From contig CAZLWE010000093.1 of assembly GCA_964562985.1 (NCBI GenBank), positions 1 to 8,909 of the forward strand: a DNA stretch of 8,909 bases, given 5' to 3'. The position numbers were made by a program, and so were the translations under genes. The DNA comes from SHLQ01 sp964562985. Its GTDB lineage: Bacteria > Actinomycetota > Acidimicrobiia > Acidimicrobiales > SHLQ01. Shown piece after piece: positions 1 through 6,448 of the stretch. Below the pieces are notes generated by a model, which saw only the letters and a list, made by a program, of their open reading frames with translations, was not told where the DNA came from and made no database searches. Position 1 is the first letter of the stretch. The number at the start of each line of letters is the position of its first letter.

Positions 1-1
1 C

Positions 2-106
2 CTCGAGCAGATGTCCGACAGCGACGGTGAGCAAGACCTCGTCCTGTTTAACAACGGCGACTCAAACCTCAACGAGCCCGGCCTCTTCACCCTCGAACTG
101 TCCTAG
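2..106 (+). CDS. C-terminal end of an unrecognised protein (5' end outside the window)
   Basis: An open frame enters from the left edge and ends at TAG 104-106, giving 34 visible codons that end in GLFTLELS. About 29 of the 34 codons end in G or C, as expected for a real gene in this genome; the other two + frames are stopped early or give Ser/Thr-rich low-complexity peptide. The visible part is acidic and polar (SDSDGEQD, then NNGDSN) with a short hydrophobic end, and no family motif can be read. An ATG at 11-13 is in frame but has no visible ribosome binding site, so I take it as internal. A hairpin that could end its transcript follows 10 bases after the stop. The next gene, glyS, is convergent. 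The function is unknown. Confidence 0.55.
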   Translation, partial: LEQMSDSDGEQDLVLFNNGDSNLNEPGLFTLELS

Positions 107-115
107 CCGGTTTGG

Positions 116-137
116 ACGAGGCTGCGCAGCCTTTCGT
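116..137 (+). terminator. Possible hairpin terminator after the left-edge gene
   Basis: AGGCTGCGCAGCCT (119-132) is a perfect 14-base palindrome that can fold as a 5-bp stem around a GCGC loop. ACG before it can pair with CGT after it (116-118 with 135-137), skipping two T. It starts 10 bases after the TAG at 104-106. The following bases, TTTCGTTG, are only weakly T-rich, so it is a poor intrinsic terminator by the classic rule, though GC-rich actinobacteria often use hairpins with short T tracts. The rest of 138-245 shows nothing I can name. Confidence 0.35.
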
Positions 138-245
138 TGCCAGCACCCACAGCGATAGAAGCCAAGGCGCTACCACGATGGTGCACGGCAAGCGCGACGC
201 CACACCCGAACACCACCATGACCTCCCCTGAGGGAGAAGAACCGG

Positions 246-1586
246 TTAGTCGGGGAGGCGCTCCGCGAGGTAGTTGACCAACTGGTCGATGGCCACGCGG
301 TCTTGTTCGCGGCTATCGCGTTCTCGAACGGTTACAGCTCGGTCTTCGAGGGTGTCGAAGTCGACGGTAATGCAGTACGGGGTACCGATCTCATCCTGGC
401 GGGCATAGCGCTTGCCGATCGACTGAGTCTCGTCGTAGTCGCTCATCCAGCGACCCTTAACGATGTCGAATACCTCGTGAGCGGTCGGGGTAAGCGTGTC
501 CTTCTTCGACAGCGGGAGCACTGCCACCTTGTATGGGGCGAGGCGCGGATCAAGACGAAGCACCGTTCGGGTGTCGTCGTTGACGGTCTCTTCGTCGTAG
601 GCCGAAAGCAGGAATGCAAACGCCGTTCTTGTGGCACCTGCGGCGGGTTCGATGACGTGGGGGATCCAGCGCTCATTCGCCTGCTGGTCGAAGTACTCGA
701 TGCGCTGGCCGGAGTGTTCGGCGTGTTGCGTCAGGTCGTAGTCGCCACGGTTGGCAACGCCCTCGAGCTCGTCCCAACCCCACGGGAACAGGTATTCCAC
801 ATCGGCGGTGCCTGAGCTGTAGTGGCTGAGCTCCTCCGCGTCGTGTTCGCGCATACGGATGGCGTCTTCGGGCATCCCGAGGTCGAGGTACCAGGCCATG
901 CGCTCGGCCTTCCAGTACTCGTACCACTCCTGGCTCTCGGCTGGAGGAACGAAGTACTCCATCTCCATCTGTTCGAACTCACGGGTACGGAACACGAAGT
1001 TGCCGGGCGTGATCTCATTACGGAAGCTCTTGCCGATCTGGGCAATGCCGAACGGCGGCTTCTTGCGGCTGGTGTTCAACACATTCATGAAGTCGACAAA
1101 CATGCCTTGTGCGGTTTCCGGGCGCAGGTACACCTCGTGACCAGATCCCTCGACGGGGCCAGCGTGGGTCTTGAACATCAGGTTGAACGCACGCGGTTCG
1201 GTGAACTCGCCCTCGGCGCCACAGTTCGGGCACACGTTCGGGTCTTCGAGCTTGTCGAGCCGATAGCGGCTGTTACAGCTCTTGCAGTCGACGAGCGGAT
1301 CGCTGAAGTTCGCGAGGTGCCCGGACGCTTCCCACACCTGAGGTGGCGACAGGATCGCTGCGTCGAGTCCGACGACGTCGTGACGCATCTGCACCATCGA
1401 GCGCCACCACTGATCCTTGACGTTGCGCAACAACAGGACGCCGATAGGCCCGTAGTCATAGGTTGAGCGGAAACCGCCATAGATCTCTGCGGACTGGAAC
1501 ACGATCCCCCGCCGCTTGGACAGGTTCACGATCTTGTCGAACAACTCAGGATTGGGCGCTTCGCTCATCCGGGAAAGGCTAGCCAC
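246..1586 (-). CDS. glyS: Glycyl-tRNA synthetase, single-chain (dimeric alpha2) class II type
   Basis: Charges tRNA-Gly with glycine using ATP in the cytoplasm; essential for translation. The 446-residue length fits the homodimeric class II enzyme, not the alpha/beta tetrameric bacterial form. Visible marks: the N-terminal stretch SAEIYGGFRSTYDYGPIG (32-49); a zinc-knuckle-like pair, CKSC at 101-104 and CPNC at 119-122; the substrate-binding RPETAQG (155-161); class II motif 2 starting FRNE (188-191) and running on through TREFEQMEMEYF (201-212); motif 3 with GATRT (317-321); and a C-terminal anticodon-binding domain from about residue 345. The start is GTG at 1584-1586, because GGAG lies 6 bases upstream. 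An in-frame ATG six codons later (1566-1568) has no such site. It lies downstream of uppS and recO on the same strand, separated from recO by a gene on the opposite strand, so it probably has its own promoter in 1587-1793. The family call is secure. Confidence 0.97.
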   Translation of the reverse strand: MASLSRMSEAPNPELFDKIVNLSKRRGIVFQSAEIYGGFRSTYDYGPIGVLLLRNVKDQWWRSMVQMRHDVVGLDAAILSPPQVWEASGHLANFSDPLVDCKSCNSRYRLDKLEDPNVCPNCGAEGEFTEPRAFNLMFKTHAGPVEGSGHEVYLRPETAQGMFVDFMNVLNTSRKKPPFGIAQIGKSFRNEITPGNFVFRTREFEQMEMEYFVPPAESQEWYEYWKAERMAWYLDLGMPEDAIRMREHDAEELSHYSSGTADVEYLFPWGWDELEGVANRGDYDLTQHAEHSGQRIEYFDQQANERWIPHVIEPAAGATRTAFAFLLSAYDEETVNDDTRTVLRLDPRLAPYKVAVLPLSKKDTLTPTAHEVFDIVKGRWMSDYDETQSIGKRYARQDEIGTPYCITVDFDTLEDRAVTVRERDSREQDRVAIDQLVNYLAERLPD

Positions 1587-1592
1587 CTTGCG

Positions 1593-1596
1593 CTCC
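1593..1596 (-). promoter_or_regulatory. Shine-Dalgarno GGAG that decides the glyS start
   Basis: Read on the - strand the sequence is GGTCGGAGCGCAAG followed directly by GTG. GGAG is 6 bases from the GTG and about 24 bases from the alternative ATG, so it supports the longer form of the synthetase. Confidence 0.5.
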
Positions 1597-1781
1597 GACC
1601 CAGCAGAACGCGTCCAATTCTGGGTCAGTACGTCTCGCGCCAGACGGTTCGACTTTCAACAGGTCCCGAGACATTCGGTTCCCGAAGCACCGTTCTTTAG
1701 TAGAGCTGTCGAGAAGTACTCGCGTTGCCAAAACTTCTGGTCGACATCGGCGGACCATCCACAGCAACCATTTCAACGCCG

Positions 1782-1787
1782 TAGCCT
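1782..1787 (+). promoter_or_regulatory. Candidate -10 box of a leaderless promoter for the hydrolase lipoprotein
   Basis: TAGCCT matches the actinobacterial -10 pattern TANNNT and ends 6 bases before the GTG start at 1794. There is no purine-rich ribosome binding site in front of that GTG. This spacing is what a leaderless mRNA would need. No convincing -35 hexamer is seen 16-18 bases upstream. The rest of the 207-bp divergent gap (1587-1793) has only a small TTCGG/CCGAA inverted repeat at 1674-1686. Confidence 0.35.
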
Positions 1788-1793
1788 TGCCCC

Positions 1794-2993
1794 GTGAATC
1801 GTTTGAAAAAACCGATCTTGCTCCTGGTATTCGGGGCACTCTGGCTCACTGCGTGCGGCACTGTCGACGACCCTCCAGTTGTGGGGTCTGCCGACTCGAC
1901 CACGACCGCACCTCCGTCCAGCACCACTTCCACCACACAGGCCCCGCCCCATGGTGCCGTGCTCACCTCCTATGAATTCCCTTCCGGGCTCGTCGATGGA
2001 CGTCCCACGCAGGTCCAGGGCCTGCTCGGTGTGCCCACTGGACCGGGGCCGTTTCCGCTCGCCATCGTGATGCATGGCTCCCATCCCCCATGCGTAGATG
2101 ACTTCCTCCCCGAAACCTTCTCCGACGCCATCGTCACCGAGACCACCGAGTATCTCTGTGGAGCAGACTTCCCTGAATACATTCGCCACGACATCGGTCT
2201 CGGACACATCGTCACCGCCCTCAACGAGGTGGGCATCGCCGCCGTTTCGATCGATGTGGACAGCGCGTATGTCTGGTGGGGTGGCGAGCCGTTCGAGTTC
2301 GGGACCGTGGAAGCCCTCGTCAACGCTCATGCAGGTATCGTCACCCGACTCAACGACGGCGACGACCTCGGTTTGGGCATCGACTCACTCGCTGGTCGCA
2401 TCGACCTCGACCAGATCGCACTCGTCGGGCACAGCAGATCCGGTGGCCACGTCGCCTCGATGCTCGACGCCGCTCAGGCTCGCTCCTTCGAGCCGACGGC
2501 TGCCGTAATGATCGAACCCGACGTCGGCGCTCCGATAACTGACCTGCTCGATATCGCGCTGTTACTGATCCGCGGCGAATGCGACGAGGACGTCGGCCCA
2601 GAAGCTGGCCGAGAGTTCCTATTGGAAAACGCTCCCCCCGACCGTTCCGCCCGGGTTACCGACATCCTCATCCCAGCGGCCGGCCATCGCAGCATCAATA
2701 CCGGCCTCAACGGATCCGCCTGCCCTGAACGAGGCGACCGAGCAGCCATACAAGCCCAAGTGGCCCTAGCCGTTTCGAGCTTCATCACCACCCAAAGCGA
2801 AGAGGTGGTAATCCTCGACGGTGTGGGAACCACCGTCGAGGCCCTCGTCGGTTTGGAACCGACCGTCATAGCGAGCAGTTCCCCGGTCGACTTCGACGCC
2901 CAGTCGGTTCCATTCGCCACGTCGACGGTCGAGATCTTGCCACCCATTCCTGACGGCGCAGACTTCTCCGCCGCCCTGGACGAAGACTTTTAG
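1794..2993 (+). CDS. Secreted lipoprotein with an alpha/beta-hydrolase domain
   Basis: A 399-residue putative lipid-anchored esterase or related hydrolase on the outer face of the membrane; the substrate is unknown. The N-terminus has KK, a hydrophobic core and a lipobox LTAC with Cys21 as the lipidation site. A Thr/Ser/Pro-rich linker follows (about 22-53). The hydrolase core shows VMHGSHPPC (92-100, likely oxyanion-hole region), a nucleophile elbow VGHSRSGGH (211-219) with Ser214, a plausible acid in GECDED (261-266), and AAGH ending at His298. The elbow is G-H-S-R-S, not the usual G-x-S-x-G. Residues 337-399 form an acidic extension that I cannot assign. The start is GTG. It is inserted opposite to the flanking recO and glyS, and converges on recO with only 2 bp between stop codons. 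Hydrolase fold and export are well supported by motifs; enzyme activity is inferred. Confidence 0.85.
   Translation: MNRLKKPILLLVFGALWLTACGTVDDPPVVGSADSTTTAPPSSTTSTTQAPPHGAVLTSYEFPSGLVDGRPTQVQGLLGVPTGPGPFPLAIVMHGSHPPCVDDFLPETFSDAIVTETTEYLCGADFPEYIRHDIGLGHIVTALNEVGIAAVSIDVDSAYVWWGGEPFEFGTVEALVNAHAGIVTRLNDGDDLGLGIDSLAGRIDLDQIALVGHSRSGGHVASMLDAAQARSFEPTAAVMIEPDVGAPITDLLDIALLLIRGECDEDVGPEAGREFLLENAPPDRSARVTDILIPAAGHRSINTGLNGSACPERGDRAAIQAQVALAVSSFITTQSEEVVILDGVGTTVEALVGLEPTVIASSSPVDFDAQSVPFATSTVEILPPIPDGADFSAALDEDF
2813..2841. repeat. Perfect 11-bp inverted repeat with 7-base loop, inside the hydrolase gene
   Basis: CCTCGACGGTG (2813-2823) and CACCGTCGAGG (2831-2841) are exact reverse complements around the loop TGGGAAC. 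It encodes part of the unassigned C-terminal extension (around LDGVGTTVEA). It lies about 155 bases past the recO stop in recO's direction and about 150 bases before the hydrolase stop. No T tract follows on either strand, so it is not a standard intrinsic terminator, but it could act as a folded RNA element or a barrier between the two convergent transcripts. Confidence 0.6.
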
Positions 2994-2995
2994 GG

Positions 2996-3721
2996 CTACG
3001 CCTGTTCGAGGACGGTAGATGAACGCAGCCGGCGCTCGAGGTTGTGCTCGATGAGCCGTTGCGCCAGAACGTCGAACTCTCGCGTTGCCGGTGACGCCGC
3101 CTGGTTGAGAACCGCTCCAAGCTGGCCGCCGAGCGACAGGTGCAACAGTGCCGCAGCCTCAACGCTCAACGGTGGGCCGAGTCGGCAACCACCACAGGAC
3201 GTGCCACCGTCGGCAACGGAGAAGTGGGTCAGATCGCTGCTGGTGCCACAACCCACACAGACATCGATCGACGGTGCCAGCCCCTCCATCGACAACAACT
3301 TCACGAAGAAACCCGCCACCACCAAATGGCTCTCCGACTCGGTCACGGTGTGTAGAGCGCGCGCGAGCATCGTGTACAGCCCAGCGTTGGGTTCTCGTTC
3401 CTGGGCGACAAATTCGACCGCCTCAAGCATCGACGATGCCCGAGCGAAGAGTTCGAGGTCTTCACGCAATGCGGGGAACCGGTCGATGCTCTCCACCTGG
3501 GTGAGTGTGTCCAACTCACCCTTACCGCGATAGAGCTGCACCTGGAGATGGTTGGTTGGTTCCACTCGGGACCCAAACCGACTGCGGGTCTTGCGGACAC
3601 CCTTGGCAACGCAACGGACCTTGCCGTTGCTCTGGGTCATCAAGGACAAAATACGGTCGGACTCGCCGAGCTTCCACGACCGCAGGACCACCGCGTTGTC
3701 TCGATACAGTCCGATGGTCAT
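2996..3721 (-). CDS. recO: DNA repair protein RecO
   Basis: Recombination mediator of the RecFOR pathway: it binds single-stranded DNA and helps load RecA on SSB-coated gaps. The 241-residue length is normal. Residues 1-80 form the OB-fold region typical of RecO (start GLYRDNAVVLRSWKLGESDR, then KGVRKTRSRFGS at 40-51, RVEPTNHL at 52-59 and LYRGKGELDTL at 63-73). A C4 zinc site is visible: C155-VG-C158 and C176-GG-C179. The C-terminus has the basic ERRLRSS at 229-235. The start is ATG at 3719-3721, nine bases after the uppS stop, so the two genes probably form an operon. No Shine-Dalgarno sequence is seen; translation could be coupled to uppS or begin on a leaderless transcript. It converges on the lipoprotein gene 2 bp away. 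Confidence 0.95.
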   Translation of the reverse strand: MTIGLYRDNAVVLRSWKLGESDRILSLMTQSNGKVRCVAKGVRKTRSRFGSRVEPTNHLQVQLYRGKGELDTLTQVESIDRFPALREDLELFARASSMLEAVEFVAQEREPNAGLYTMLARALHTVTESESHLVVAGFFVKLLSMEGLAPSIDVCVGCGTSSDLTHFSVADGGTSCGGCRLGPPLSVEAAALLHLSLGGQLGAVLNQAASPATREFDVLAQRLIEHNLERRLRSSTVLEQA

Positions 3722-3727
3722 GACGCG

Positions 3728-3733
3728 AGCTTA
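3728..3733 (-). promoter_or_regulatory. Weak candidate -10 box before recO
   Basis: On the - strand TAAGCT ends 6 bases before the recO ATG and matches TANNNT. It overlaps the uppS TAA stop, which supplies the TA for free, so a chance match is likely. If real, recO could be transcribed separately from uppS as a leaderless message. Confidence 0.2.
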
Positions 3734-4444
3734 CGCGATGACACCACCGTACCGACGCGTGCGGTGCTGATAGTCGTACACCGCGTCTTTCATGGTTTGA
3801 CGGGTGAAGTCTGGCCAACGCGTGTCGGTGAACCACATCTCCGCGTACGCCAACTGCCAGAGCAGGAAGTTCGACGTACGGAACTCGCCGGACGTACGAA
3901 TCATGAGGTCGACGTCGGGCATCTGTGGGTCGTAGAGGTGCCGGGCGATCATCTTCTCGTTGATCTTGTCTGCACTCACACCCGACTCCATGAGGCTCTT
4001 CACCGCGTCGGCGATCTCGGCCCGACCGCCGTAATTGAACGCAATGGTGAAGATCAGGTTCCGGTTGTTCTTGGTCAACTCAGTGGCTTCGTCCATTCGT
4101 TTGACCAGTCGCTTGGGCACACGCCAGTCGTTTCGCCCAATGAAGCGCATCTGCACACCGAGCTCATGAAGTTCTTCCTGTCGACGTAACAAGATCTCTT
4201 CGTTGAAGTTGATGAGGAACTTGACCTCGTCTGGCGGCCGTTTCCAGTTCTCGGTGCTGAAGGCATAGACCGTGAGCCAGTCGATGCCCTGCTCCAGAGC
4301 GCCATGAACAGCCTCAAAGAGCGCGTGCTCGCCCATCTTGTGGCCTTCGATACGTGGAAGTCCCCTGTCCTGGGCCCATCGCCCGTTGCCATCCATTACG
4401 CACGCGATATGTCGAGGCGCCGCCAATGGGTCCTTGGAACTCAC
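3731..4444 (-). CDS. uppS: Isoprenyl transferase (polyprenyl diphosphate synthase, UppS family)
   Basis: Cis-prenyltransferase that condenses isopentenyl diphosphate onto an allylic diphosphate to make the long lipid carrier (undecaprenyl or decaprenyl phosphate) for peptidoglycan and other wall polymers; cytosolic, membrane-associated. With the start chosen here it has 237 residues. All family motifs are present: MDGNGRWA at 17-24 with the catalytic Asp18, AFSTENWKRP at 61-70, FNYGGR at 136-141, and RTSGEFRTSNFLLWQ at 183-197 with the diphosphate-binding Arg183, Arg189 and Ser191. The metal-ligand glutamate is in AYAE (Glu202). I chose GTG 4442-4444 because a TANNNT box ends 7 bases before it. 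An upstream GTG at 4469-4471 would add nine residues, but neither Shine-Dalgarno sequence nor box precedes it. Product chain length cannot be read from sequence by eye. It leads into recO and is divergent from the helicase. Confidence 0.94.
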   Translation of the reverse strand: MSSKDPLAAPRHIACVMDGNGRWAQDRGLPRIEGHKMGEHALFEAVHGALEQGIDWLTVYAFSTENWKRPPDEVKFLINFNEEILLRRQEELHELGVQMRFIGRNDWRVPKRLVKRMDEATELTKNNRNLIFTIAFNYGGRAEIADAVKSLMESGVSADKINEKMIARHLYDPQMPDVDLMIRTSGEFRTSNFLLWQLAYAEMWFTDTRWPDFTRQTMKDAVYDYQHRTRRYGGVIA

Positions 4445-4451
4445 GACTTGA

Positions 4452-4457
4452 AAGTTA
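4452..4457 (-). promoter_or_regulatory. Candidate -10 box of a leaderless uppS promoter
   Basis: TAACTT on the - strand ends 7 bases before GTG 4444 and fits TANNNT. It would put the start of transcription at or near the start codon. No good -35 hexamer is seen at the usual distance. If the longer uppS start (4471) is used, this box is inside the coding sequence and the call fails. Confidence 0.35.
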
Positions 4458-4527
4458 CCTTCGTCCGGCACCCAAAAGGGGCGATTGACACGTTCTCTTT
4501 ATCCCCCGGCCCGTCACTGCTTCCCCC

Positions 4528-4533
4528 TAGAGT
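4528..4533 (+). promoter_or_regulatory. Candidate -10 box of the helicase promoter
   Basis: TAGAGT matches TANNNT and ends 8 bases before the ATG at 4542. A perfect TTGACA lies at 4485-4490, but the gap to this box is 37 bases, too long for a normal -35/-10 pair, and no -10 sits at the right distance from TTGACA. The box alone is therefore the better candidate. Confidence 0.35.
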
Positions 4534-4541
4534 GCGAAGCG

Positions 4542-6443
4542 ATGGGTTTGAGCGAGCGATCGGTGTCGACGTTGCGTGCGGTCGCGGCTGACTTGCCCGG
4601 CGGTGGAGAGGACCGCCCGGGGCAAGTTGAAATGACCGGCGCGGTCGCTGACGCGATGTCGACCGATCGCCACCTGATCGCTGAAGCCGGAACGGGCACC
4701 GGCAAATCATTGGCGTACCTCGTCCCGGCGGTTTTGAACGGCAAACGCACGGTCGTCGCAACCGCCACCAAGGCTCTGCAGGATCAGCTCGCCAACAAGG
4801 ATCTTCCGTTCCTTCAAGAACGCGTCGACGTGCCGTTCGAGTTCTCGGTTCTGAAGGGCCGCAGTAATTATGTCTGTCGCCAACGACTCCAGGAGCTGGA
4901 GGCCGAAGGACAACAACTCGGCCTCGATGCCGACTTGGGCTTTGACGACGGCGTCGATGTTGAAGACCTCGAGACGATCTTGTCTTGGGTGGGTCGAACT
5001 CATACCGGCGATCGAGCCGAGTTACCAATCGAACCCAGTGGCCGAACCTGGGGCGCGGTCAGCGTAGGGCCAAGCGAATGTCCGGGGCAGAAGAAGTGCC
5101 CGATGGGAGGAACATGCTTTGCCGAGATGGCGCGAGCTCGCTCCTATGAAGCAGACGTCGTGGTGGTCAACACCCACCTCTACGCCCTCGACCTCGTCAG
5201 CGAGAACGGGATCCTCGGCGAACACGACATCGTCGTCATCGACGAGGCGCACCAGCTCGAAGACATCGTCGCCAACGCCGCTGGCTTCGAGCTCACCGGT
5301 GGACGCCTACGCAATATCGCCAACACGATCAAAGCGATTATCTCCGATGACTCGTTGACCTCTGACCTGCACGACATCGCGGACCAACTCGGGCTCGACC
5401 TTGAGCCGCACATCGGCGATCGGGTCGACGAGGTCGACGACGACCTGGCTCGGACGCTGAGCCGAGCTCGAGACCGGGCCGAACGAGCCCTCGATGCATT
5501 GCGCAAGATTCCAAAGGACGGGGCCGCAGAAGTCATCGGCCGCAAAGAGCGCGCCACTCGCGCCGCGACTCAACTCATCACCGACATCGACCTCGCGTTA
5601 GATCTCGTGTCGGGCACGGTGGCGTGGGTCGAGGGAGGCCGGAATCCCCGTCTCAAGGTGGCGTCGATCGACGTTGCCGACACCTTGCACGACCACCTGT
5701 TTGGCACCCGAACGGCGATCATGACCAGCGCCACAATTCCGGCGAACCTCTCCGCGCGGGTAGGGCTCGGCGACGACACGCCCTTCGACGTCATCGATGT
5801 GGGCAGCCCATTCGACTTCGAGCAGGCCGGTTTGCTGTATTGCCCCGTGACCATGCCCGATCCCCGTCACGACGACTACCGCGATTCGCTGCATAACGAA
5901 GTCGAAGCCCTCATCATGGCTGCCGGCGGGCGCACGCTCGCCTTGTTCACCTCGTGGCGCTCCATGAATTTGGCCAAGGAATACCTCATCGATCGACTCC
6001 CCTACACGCTGCTCGCCCAGGGGGACTCGCCCAAACAGGTACTGGTCGACCAGTTCCTCGAGGACGAGGAGTCGGTGCTGCTCGCGACGATGAGCTTCTG
6101 GCAGGGCGTAGACATTCCAGGCAGAACGTTGAGTTGCGTAATCATCGACCGCATCCCGTTCCCGCGCCCCGACGACCCGTTGCTTCAAGCTCGGCGAGAC
6201 CAGGTGGGGCGAGCCGCGTTCGGTGAGATCGACCTCCCCCGAGCCTCGATGCTGCTCGCTCAGGGAGCCGGCCGCTTGATCCGGTCTGCCGATGACCGTG
6301 GAGTGGTCGCCGTGCTCGACAGTCGCCTCGCCACCAAGAAGAGCTACCGCTGGGAACTCATCAACGCGCTACCCCCACTCAAACGCACGAAAGAACGCGA
6401 CGAAGTGGTCGAGTTCCTCAAGACCCTGCGCGACGACTCGTAG
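4542..6443 (+). CDS. dinG: ATP-dependent DNA helicase, DinG/XPD-like iron-sulfur type
   Basis: A 5'-3' superfamily 2 helicase expected to unwind damaged or structured DNA (R-loops, replication-transcription collisions). It has 633 residues from ATG 4542. Walker A is AEAGTGTGKS (47-56). Four cysteines suited to a 4Fe-4S cluster are at C112, C180, C186 and C192, between motifs I and II as in XPD and DinG. Motif II is DEAH (234-237). The second RecA-like domain has TSATI (395-399), MSFWQGVDIPG (517-527) and motif VI QGAGRLIR (574-581). No exonuclease domain is fused at the N-terminus. The frame stays open upstream to a TTG at 4485, but the extra 19 residues look unlike the family and that TTG is part of a TTGACA hexamer, so I prefer the ATG. 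It is divergent from uppS and followed without a gap by a pseudogene. The choice between DinG and YoaA names is uncertain. Confidence 0.93.
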   Translation: MGLSERSVSTLRAVAADLPGGGEDRPGQVEMTGAVADAMSTDRHLIAEAGTGTGKSLAYLVPAVLNGKRTVVATATKALQDQLANKDLPFLQERVDVPFEFSVLKGRSNYVCRQRLQELEAEGQQLGLDADLGFDDGVDVEDLETILSWVGRTHTGDRAELPIEPSGRTWGAVSVGPSECPGQKKCPMGGTCFAEMARARSYEADVVVVNTHLYALDLVSENGILGEHDIVVIDEAHQLEDIVANAAGFELTGGRLRNIANTIKAIISDDSLTSDLHDIADQLGLDLEPHIGDRVDEVDDDLARTLSRARDRAERALDALRKIPKDGAAEVIGRKERATRAATQLITDIDLALDLVSGTVAWVEGGRNPRLKVASIDVADTLHDHLFGTRTAIMTSATIPANLSARVGLGDDTPFDVIDVGSPFDFEQAGLLYCPVTMPDPRHDDYRDSLHNEVEALIMAAGGRTLALFTSWRSMNLAKEYLIDRLPYTLLAQGDSPKQVLVDQFLEDEESVLLATMSFWQGVDIPGRTLSCVIIDRIPFPRPDDPLLQARRDQVGRAAFGEIDLPRASMLLAQGAGRLIRSADDRGVVAVLDSRLATKKSYRWELINALPPLKRTKERDEVVEFLKTLRDDS

Positions 6444-6448
6444 CGTCT

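Noticed and set aside
223..236. CTCCC/GGGAG hairpin just after glyS as a terminator
   Set aside because: The stem is only 5 bp and no T run follows on the - strand, so chance is a sufficient explanation.
303..1466. Long + strand open frames opposite glyS (170 and 214 codons)
   Set aside because: They are antisense shadows of the well-supported synthetase, caused by high GC3, and have no ribosome binding site or recognisable domain.
1773..2330. A 185-codon - strand frame opposite the hydrolase gene
   Set aside because: It is antisense to clear lipobox and hydrolase motifs; its peptide is Gly/Arg/His-rich and family-less.
3548..4189. A 213-codon + strand frame across recO and uppS
   Set aside because: It overlaps two strongly supported genes on the other strand and carries no motif.
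5598..6188. A 196-codon - strand frame inside the helicase
   Set aside because: It is antisense to the conserved second helicase domain and shows no independent coding signal.
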